Below are positions 58,957 to 64,000 of a DNA stretch of 64,000 bases, in pieces. The stretch is from assembly GCA_033030425.1 (NCBI GenBank), contig JAUFSD010000020.1, positions 62,001 to 126,000 on the forward strand, written 5' to 3'. Origin of the DNA: Verpa conica (taxonomy: Eukaryota; Ascomycota; Pezizomycetes; Pezizales; Morchellaceae). The stretch's first letter is position 1. Each line of letters starts with the position of its first letter. Made by a program: the position numbers and the translations under genes. Below the pieces are notes generated by a model. It did not search any database and was not told the DNA's origin. It saw nothing but the letters and a program-made list of their open reading frames with translations.

Positions 58957-59518
58957 TACATCACATCATGACTCAGTCAATGATGAATCACCCAACCTTC
59001 CCGGCACGTCGGACAGGTTTGTTCCGTGGAGTCAACACATGCAACTCATCAACCGTGTCTCCGCACACAACAACCACATTACGATGATTAGGATGCAGTA
59101 TGAGTTCTTGAACAAGAGATTTGACGGATTGGAGAAAGACATCGAGGCGGCGACGAAAACGTCTGACAGGAAGTTGGAGACAATGAGTAGCGAAATCAAC
59201 GGGAGATTCGAAGCGATGTACAGGAAGTTGACTACATGGTTCCTGGATAAACCGGTCCACCAGGGAGCGGAACCATATACCGTATACGGGCCAGTTTACT
59301 CAGGAACACCCCAGTCCACTCAGAAACAGTGCCGGTCTATACAACAAGAACATATCTATATCTGTATAATTTGGACCTGGAGGGTGAAGACTATAAATAA
59401 TGACTCATGGGGGCTTATTCCTCCATATGGTCTATTTTATGAGTGCTTTCCTGCTAACTGTAACTCTCTTCATAGATTTATATATGTAGTAGCCCCTCCT
59501 AATGGGTATGATATATGA
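58871..59518 (+). CDS. Coiled-coil open frame starting inside a MITE
   Basis: A 215-codon frame. Residues about 38-125 look coding: a charged helical coiled coil (FLNKRFDGLEKDIE..., LETMSSEINGRFEAMYRKL). The first about 30 residues are encoded by the MITE end and by chance form a hydrophobic stretch (ILITSILITGVYC) that could act as a signal or membrane anchor. The part after about residue 150 looks random. The start at Met11 is equally possible. I do not recognise the coiled-coil family; the native 5' end was probably displaced by the MITE. Could be a gene fragment carried by a larger insertion. Confidence 0.4.
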   Translation: MHAYSLPKPTMGPVYRILITSILITGVYCTSHHDSVNDESPNLPGTSDRFVPWSQHMQLINRVSAHNNHITMIRMQYEFLNKRFDGLEKDIEAATKTSDRKLETMSSEINGRFEAMYRKLTTWFLDKPVHQGAEPYTVYGPVYSGTPQSTQKQCRSIQQEHIYICIIWTWRVKTINNDSWGLIPPYGLFYECFPANCNSLHRFIYVVAPPNGYDI

Positions 59519-59639
59519 GTAAGAGTGCATGATATCCAGTAATTATAGCGATATAGGATAGTACTGGTATCTCTAAGATACTCTCTCTACCACTGCTCCA
59601 CCCATAAATAAAATATAGGTGGTAGTGGTCCTTCCGGTA

Positions 59640-60000
59640 TATTATACAGGAACATTCCTCAATATTCTTGCGCGGATGTCCGTGGGTGTCGCTGTCCTTG
59701 CGCAAAGGCTTCGGGAAGTAGAAACAGCGATGATAGAGTGATCCGCCCGCTGTGCTTATTTCGACACTAACCTATGGTTAGGTGCGATATCTCTCTACCG
59801 TATGGATTTCTTTTTGTTACTCCTACTCATTCGATCCATGTTTTTTTAGCTTGTTGTTATGGGTAGGCACTGTTTAACCTAATCGCGACTTTTGTATTTT
59901 TGTTTTGTTCCGACTTCTCATTTCTTCATGTATAGTAAATTTAGCTAAGTATTAATTTATTTACCGTGGAGTCTTTTCTATCCTATTACCGTAGGCACTC
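59640..60000 (+). pseudogene. Relic of a fifth small-protein unit (3' end)
   Basis: From about 59735 (GAGTGATCCGCCCGCTGTG) to 59960 the sequence matches the 3' flank of the copy at 57178 (CACCCGCTGTATTTC..., AATCGCGACT..TTGTATTTT, TTAATTTATTTA). No reading frame survives upstream. Confidence 0.45.
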
Positions 60001-60370
60001 AATAAATCTGGGCCGTTGCCCAGAGCCTTATGCTAAGCTATCCCAGTTTAGGGGGCAAAAAAAACAAGTCTGGAGGGGAAAAGGGCCTCAGCATACAGTT
60101 TGACATACAAGAGAATTGCTGTAGTTAGTTTAATGTACTCGTATTCTTATAAGCCACGCTCTCGGTAACGGTCTGGATTTATCGAGTGCCTACGGTGCCT
60201 AGTAAGAGTTTGAGATATTAGTGCCGCATATCACATTACACCTGATAGTCTGAATAACCTCTCAAGGCTCTGGCAAAGCCACCGACTCAGTTTGGCCACT
60301 TTGTATGAGAGGGGTTTGAGATAGTGTGAGCACAGGATATCACTCGTTTGCATCATGTCTCAGTTCTACG
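60001..60370. other. Intergenic, target region of the LINE
   Basis: The end of this stretch (CATGTCTCAGTTCTACGGTT, about 60354-60373) matches 57990-58009 in an uninterrupted paralogous unit, so the LINE inserted into the family module. Nothing else is supported. Confidence 0.45.
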
Positions 60371-60526
60371 GTTGAATGAATGAATGAATGAATTTATCAT
60401 TTAAGTACATGCAACCCTTAGGTTATGGTACCCGCACTAAAACCCAGTCTAAAATAACAATAAAACAATAGAACTAAAAATAAAAAATAAAAATAAAAAG
60501 CACAAACGCAAAATGCTATCTCCTTT

Positions 60527-61390
60527 CTACTCTTCCTCTGTGTCGTCAGCCCTTCCTTGTATGCTGCTCGCTGCTTCTTCCCACATGTCTCCCCATCCCC
60601 ACTCTTCTTCCCTTTCTCGTTCGTCTATCTCTTCTGCTCTGATCTCTCCTCTTTCGGCTCTTCTCGCTCTGCTCTTTCTCTTGAATTCTCTCCACATTAA
60701 CGCTCCCCACGTCCAGTTCTTCTCTTCTGCGGGATACAGTATGTCGCTTAGGGTGATGGGAGTGTCTGGGTTGCCAAGTTCACGCTGAAGTATTCTCCGT
60801 CTGCCCTGGGTAAGTGGGCACTCGACGAGTGCATGTTGAACTGTTTCGTACTGGCTTCCGCACGCGCAAGTAGGTGTTGGGCGTTTTCCGATACGATGGA
60901 GGTAACTGCCGCAGTCTATGTGTCCTGTTCGCAGTTTTGACGTGATGGCTCTGGCTTCTCGTTCGCTGTTCGGGAACCTTGCTTTGTGTCTGGTAAGGGG
61001 GGTATTTGTGTACTGTCTCCCTACGCCTCTGGCTCCACTTCTTCTGGCTGCTTGGTACGCATTTTCCCAGTCGATAACAACTTTGCTTCGGGACGATGCT
61101 TCCAAAAAGGCAAAGGACGTAAAAGCCTCTTGACACGGGTGTTCCACTGCTGCTTCTTTGGCGAGGGTGTCTGCGATAGTGTTGCCTTGGACTCCGATGT
61201 GTGCTTTCACCCACTCCAGTCTGATCTGAATGCCAGCTACCCTGGCGTGGTCGCACTCCCATCTGATGTCTTCGGCTACCATCTCGCCTTTGCTGGGCTC
61301 TCTCGTGACCGCTCGGTTAATAGCGTACTGGCTGTCTGTTCGCACGGTGACCACCGTTCTGTGTGTTCTGATTGCTGTCTGTTTTCAAAG
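60527..61390 (-). CDS. LINE RNase H second half and C-terminal zinc finger
   Basis: Downstream part of the LINE polyprotein, cut off from the reverse transcriptase by an insertion. It begins in RNase H (VTVRTDSQYA with the catalytic Asp, then LEWVKAHIGVQGNTIADTLAKEA with the C-terminal His/Asp). It then has a CACGSQYETVQHALVECP finger and a long Arg/Glu-rich tail to the stop at 60527. No stop inside. As positioned it could not be made as part of the full polyprotein. Confidence 0.75.
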
Positions 61391-61750
61391 ATGACAGCGT
61401 AAGGACAGCGTAGCCACAAGATACAACTAACTCGATGGCAAAGTAACTATCCGTTACAAGCAAAATACCAAAGGTTTGTAAAGTAAGGAGTGGGTTCAGC
61501 GATCGCGAAGCGATGAAGTAGTAAAAAGGCAGCGAAGAAAAAAGCTTTGTATTGAATCTAACTGAAGAGACGTTGCGTAAGGAAAGAAGAAGAAAACTGT
61601 TACAGAGAGGGAGCAACGCTCCCTATTTATACAAAAATCCCCTCGTCGCATAATACCATTGTTCCCCATTCCAACGCCTGTTACCCTATCTTCTCCCTCG
61701 CACGAGTCATGGCAAGACTCATCCCTGTCCCCTTGATCACTCCGTGAAAT
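61391..61750 (-). mobile_element. LTR-like insertion splitting the LINE RNase H
   Basis: About 350-370 bp of foreign sequence between RNase H halves. On the minus strand it starts near a TTCACGGAGTGATC stretch, contains TATAAATA (61624-61631), a GGGAGC...GCTCCC hairpin next to it and an AATACAAAG sequence, features of a solo LTR promoter. Limits are not exact; ACGCT near both ends is a possible 5-bp target duplication, but TG...CA ends could not be confirmed. Confidence 0.4.
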
Positions 61751-64000
61751 CTGTGCCAAGCGTCACTGCCTTTTTGATGCTTATCATTTCCGCGTCCCCA
61801 ATCTCCATCTTTTTCCCCAATCCAAATTTCTCGCTTTTCACTGCTCTCCCGTCTAGATCAATTCTCACCACCGCAACCCCAATTCCCCTCTCTCCTTTGC
61901 TTGCGTCACTATATACAATAATTTCGTTGTCTCTTTCTGTCCTTTCCATCTGTCTTTTTCTCTCCTCGTCGCCATCTTTTCTTATGTCAATTTCAATTTC
62001 TTCCCTCACTTTTCTTTCCCAATTTGGTTCTCGTCTGTAAATTCTCTTCCATTTCTCAATTTTGTTATAACTGACTCCCAGTTCCTTGACTAGATCCTGG
62101 GTTTCTCTTTCAACACCGCTTGACTGTTGTCTGTTCCTTCTTCTTCCACCTCTTTGCCACTCTTGGTCTTCTGGTTCTCTCCTTCTCCTCATTGCTTTCT
62201 CTGCGCTTTTCCTTCTGGTGTCACTTGGTGGGAGCTGGAGAGCTTTAACCGCACCCATTCGCTTTCTGTGATCGAGTCTGTGTTGGGCTGGGATAAGGTC
62301 ATTTTCTATCTGGACCGCTTTGGACGGCGCGGTGCGAAAGTGTCCGCCGATTCGTCTCATGGCTCTTGTCGCTTCTTGGTCGAGTCTGCTGGCTATGTTT
62401 TTCTGGCCCTTCCACCACACTCTGCTGGCGTACTCCATAACCTGTCTGGCGCACCCTACGTACATCTGTCTCAGATCTCCAATCCCCACTCCTCCCCTCA
62501 CCAGTCCTAGAACACTCCAGGCTGCTCTCTTTCCGCTTGCTATTTTTATATCGATATGTTCTTTAAAGCTCAATTTTCTGTCAACCCACACTCCTAACCA
62601 CCTAATACACTTCTTTTCCTCAATTTCCTCACCGTCTTCTTCAAGTGTGCCTGCGCTTCCAATTTCTTCTCGGCACCACAGTCTAACCCATTCCGTCTTG
62701 CTTTTGTCAAAAACTATGCCCTTGTCTTGTCCCCACTCTCGGGCTACTTTCATCAGATCAGCGGCAATTTCAATTGTTCTTTCCCACGAATTGGCCGCGA
62801 CTGCAAAGGTAAGGTCGTCTATAAAAGTGGGTGTGATGGCGTCGTCAGGGTACTGTGTGTCAATGTAGTTTTCGAGATGTTCCAGTAGCGCCCCCATGTG
62901 TAGGTTGAACAGCGTGGGGGAAACCGGGCTTCCTTGCGGAATGCCTGTTTGTGCTGGTCTCCACTCTCCGGATTGATCGTCCACTTTAAGTCTAACTTGC
63001 CTGTTACTCATAAAGCTTTCAACCCATCTAACAAGAGACTCTGGGCACTCGAGATGTCTAAGCCTGTTACACAGTACTTTGGCTGGGGTGTTGGGAAAGG
63101 CTTGGGCGACGTCTGTGGCAAACAGGGCAACTTTCTTGCCAGTGTTCTTCTTTTCCTTGCTCCACGCTAGCGTTGTCAAAACGCAGTCTTCCGCTGATCT
63201 CTTCTCTCTGCCTCTCCACTGATGTTGGCTATAACCTACGCGTTCTCCTATCTCGGCAAGCATTTGCGCAGCTACTTTCTCAACTCCTTTGCCTAGTACA
63301 CTCAGTAATGATATTGGGCGATAGCTTTTGGTGACTGTATAGTTGCCTTTGTTTAACTTAGGAATGACTGCGACTTCGGCTTTCTTCCAAATTGCTGGGT
63401 GTTTTCCAGTGCTCAGGCACGCTCTCGTGAGTTCTTCAACTTTCTTTCCTAGAACTGGCCAGCACTCCTTCCACACTTCGCTACTTATGCCGTCTGGTCC
63501 TGGGGCTCTCTTGGTGGGTTGTTTGCAGACCGCTTTCCGGATCCGATCGCTGGCAATGTTTGGAAGTCTGCTGTTGCTTGCTTGACCTTTGGGGCTGCCA
63601 TCTTCATAAGCTTCTGGGAAGAAGGCCGAGTAGAAGGCCTCTTCCTTTTCCCCGAAGGAGGTGCACACCTTCCCATCTGCCAGCAAGTTGGGCGTGTGGA
63701 CCGTCTTTCGTTTGTTAATACTTTTCCATACTTTCCACATGTCTTTGCCCCTGTTTTCAGCTATAAACTTGCTCCAGGATTCTTTTTTCTTATTTCTGAT
63801 AAGCTTAAAGTAGCTGTTCCGGCTTTTCTTCCACAAGGTAAGTCTGCGTGCCCATTCTCCTTGGTTTTTTTCTCTTCTCTCAATTCTCTTCCTCCATCTA
63901 TCTTCTCTGGCAACTTTCTTTCTAGCTTCTTTCACCTGATCGTCAAACCACACTTTTGACCTCCACATTACCCGCCGTTTTTTTCCGTGCTGGGTGAGTG
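61737..64000 (-). CDS. LINE reverse transcriptase (partial at the window edge)
   Basis: The frame is open from the right edge (reads KKRRVMWRSKVWFDDQV through the first internal Met) to a stop at 61737. A charged linker comes first, then the reverse transcriptase: KRAPGPDG, YRPISLLSVLGK, FATDVAQAF (catalytic Asp), GIPQGSPVSP and FIDDLTFAV, where the usual YxDD is FIDD. After a thumb and Arg-rich region RNase H begins (IVYSDASKGERGIGVA; DAEMISIKKAV with the catalytic Glu) and stops where the insertion starts. The reverse transcriptase shows no frameshift, so this copy is fairly young. Confidence 0.88.
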   Translation of the reverse strand, partial: LTQHGKKRRVMWRSKVWFDDQVKEARKKVAREDRWRKRIERREKNQGEWARRLTLWKKSRNSYFKLIRNKKKESWSKFIAENRGKDMWKVWKSINKRKTVHTPNLLADGKVCTSFGEKEEAFYSAFFPEAYEDGSPKGQASNSRLPNIASDRIRKAVCKQPTKRAPGPDGISSEVWKECWPVLGKKVEELTRACLSTGKHPAIWKKAEVAVIPKLNKGNYTVTKSYRPISLLSVLGKGVEKVAAQMLAEIGERVGYSQHQWRGREKRSAEDCVLTTLAWSKEKKNTGKKVALFATDVAQAFPNTPAKVLCNRLRHLECPESLVRWVESFMSNRQVRLKVDDQSGEWRPAQTGIPQGSPVSPTLFNLHMGALLEHLENYIDTQYPDDAITPTFIDDLTFAVAANSWERTIEIAADLMKVAREWGQDKGIVFDKSKTEWVRLWCREEIGSAGTLEEDGEEIEEKKCIRWLGVWVDRKLSFKEHIDIKIASGKRAAWSVLGLVRGGVGIGDLRQMYVGCARQVMEYASRVWWKGQKNIASRLDQEATRAMRRIGGHFRTAPSKAVQIENDLIPAQHRLDHRKRMGAVKALQLPPSDTRRKSAEKAMRRRREPEDQEWQRGGRRRNRQQSSGVERETQDLVKELGVSYNKIEKWKRIYRREPNWERKVREEIEIDIRKDGDEERKRQMERTERDNEIIVYSDASKGERGIGVAVVRIDLDGRAVKSEKFGLGKKMEIGDAEMISIKKAVTLGTDFTE

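Larger units (their letters stand above)
60373..64000 (-). mobile_element. LINE retrotransposon (Tad1/I-like), 5' part outside the window
   Basis: Minus-strand element. The tail is (ATTC)n at 60373-60395, a 3' untranslated region follows, then the RNase H and reverse transcriptase coding region, running off the right edge. The endonuclease and first open frame would lie beyond 64000. A C-terminal RNase H plus a CxCG...H...C finger suggests the Tad1/I group usual in fungi. Confidence 0.85.

Overview
The window looks like a filamentous ascomycete (Pezizomycotina-type) chromosome. It has short introns (about 50-90 nt) with GTAAGT/GTATGT donors, CTAAC-like branch sites and YAG acceptors. It encodes CFEM mini-proteins, a CCCH/NF-X1/RZ RNA-silencing helicase, a mucin-like surface protein and a fungal-style ankyrin-CorA fusion. 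Many diverse transposons are present. I cannot name the genus from sequence alone.

Layout. 0-16.8 kb is gene-poor: a Ser/Thr-rich single-pass surface protein (1957-3197), a lone CFEM gene (5392-5784), two DNA-transposon MITEs (6.5-7.0 kb), a PD-(D/E)XK-like gene (7079-8271), a decayed Cys-rich surface-protein gene (9856-11095), a three-exon Cys-rich small secreted protein (12368-12754, minus), a Mutator-type MITE with 9-bp target duplications (13.9 kb) and a GC-rich 62-bp minisatellite (15.4-16.0 kb). 16.8-24.6 kb is an AT-richer block: a 2-oxoglutarate/Fe(II) dioxygenase-like gene facing a Helitron that encodes an intact Rep-helicase and an OB-fold (RPA-like) protein. A second Mutator-type element with nested hairpins follows (26.6-27.6 kb). 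27.8-34.2 kb is one six-exon gene for a ZNFX1/SAD-3/Hrr1-type helicase of 2050 aa.

35.6-42.6 kb is a duplicated CFEM locus: two intact genes, two broken ones, flank relics and transposon insertions. 44.4-48.8 kb is an eight-exon gene fusing ankyrin repeats to a CorA-like cation channel domain with an intact GMN motif. 51-60 kb is a tandem family of small (about 125-134 aa) proteins of unknown function, with live, broken and replaced copies, riddled with MITEs. 60.4-64 kb is the 3' part of a LINE whose RNase H domain is split by a secondary insertion; it runs off the window edge.

Two themes stand out. First, birth-and-death of small genes (CFEM, the 51-60 kb family) amid transposons of at least five kinds. 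Second, thirteen exact copies of an 11-bp two-unit telomere-like motif (GGGTTAGGGTT or its complement), several at matching places upstream of paralogous genes. Gene models below were assembled by hand from reading frame and splice signals; frame totals are divisible by three in every multi-exon model given as intact.
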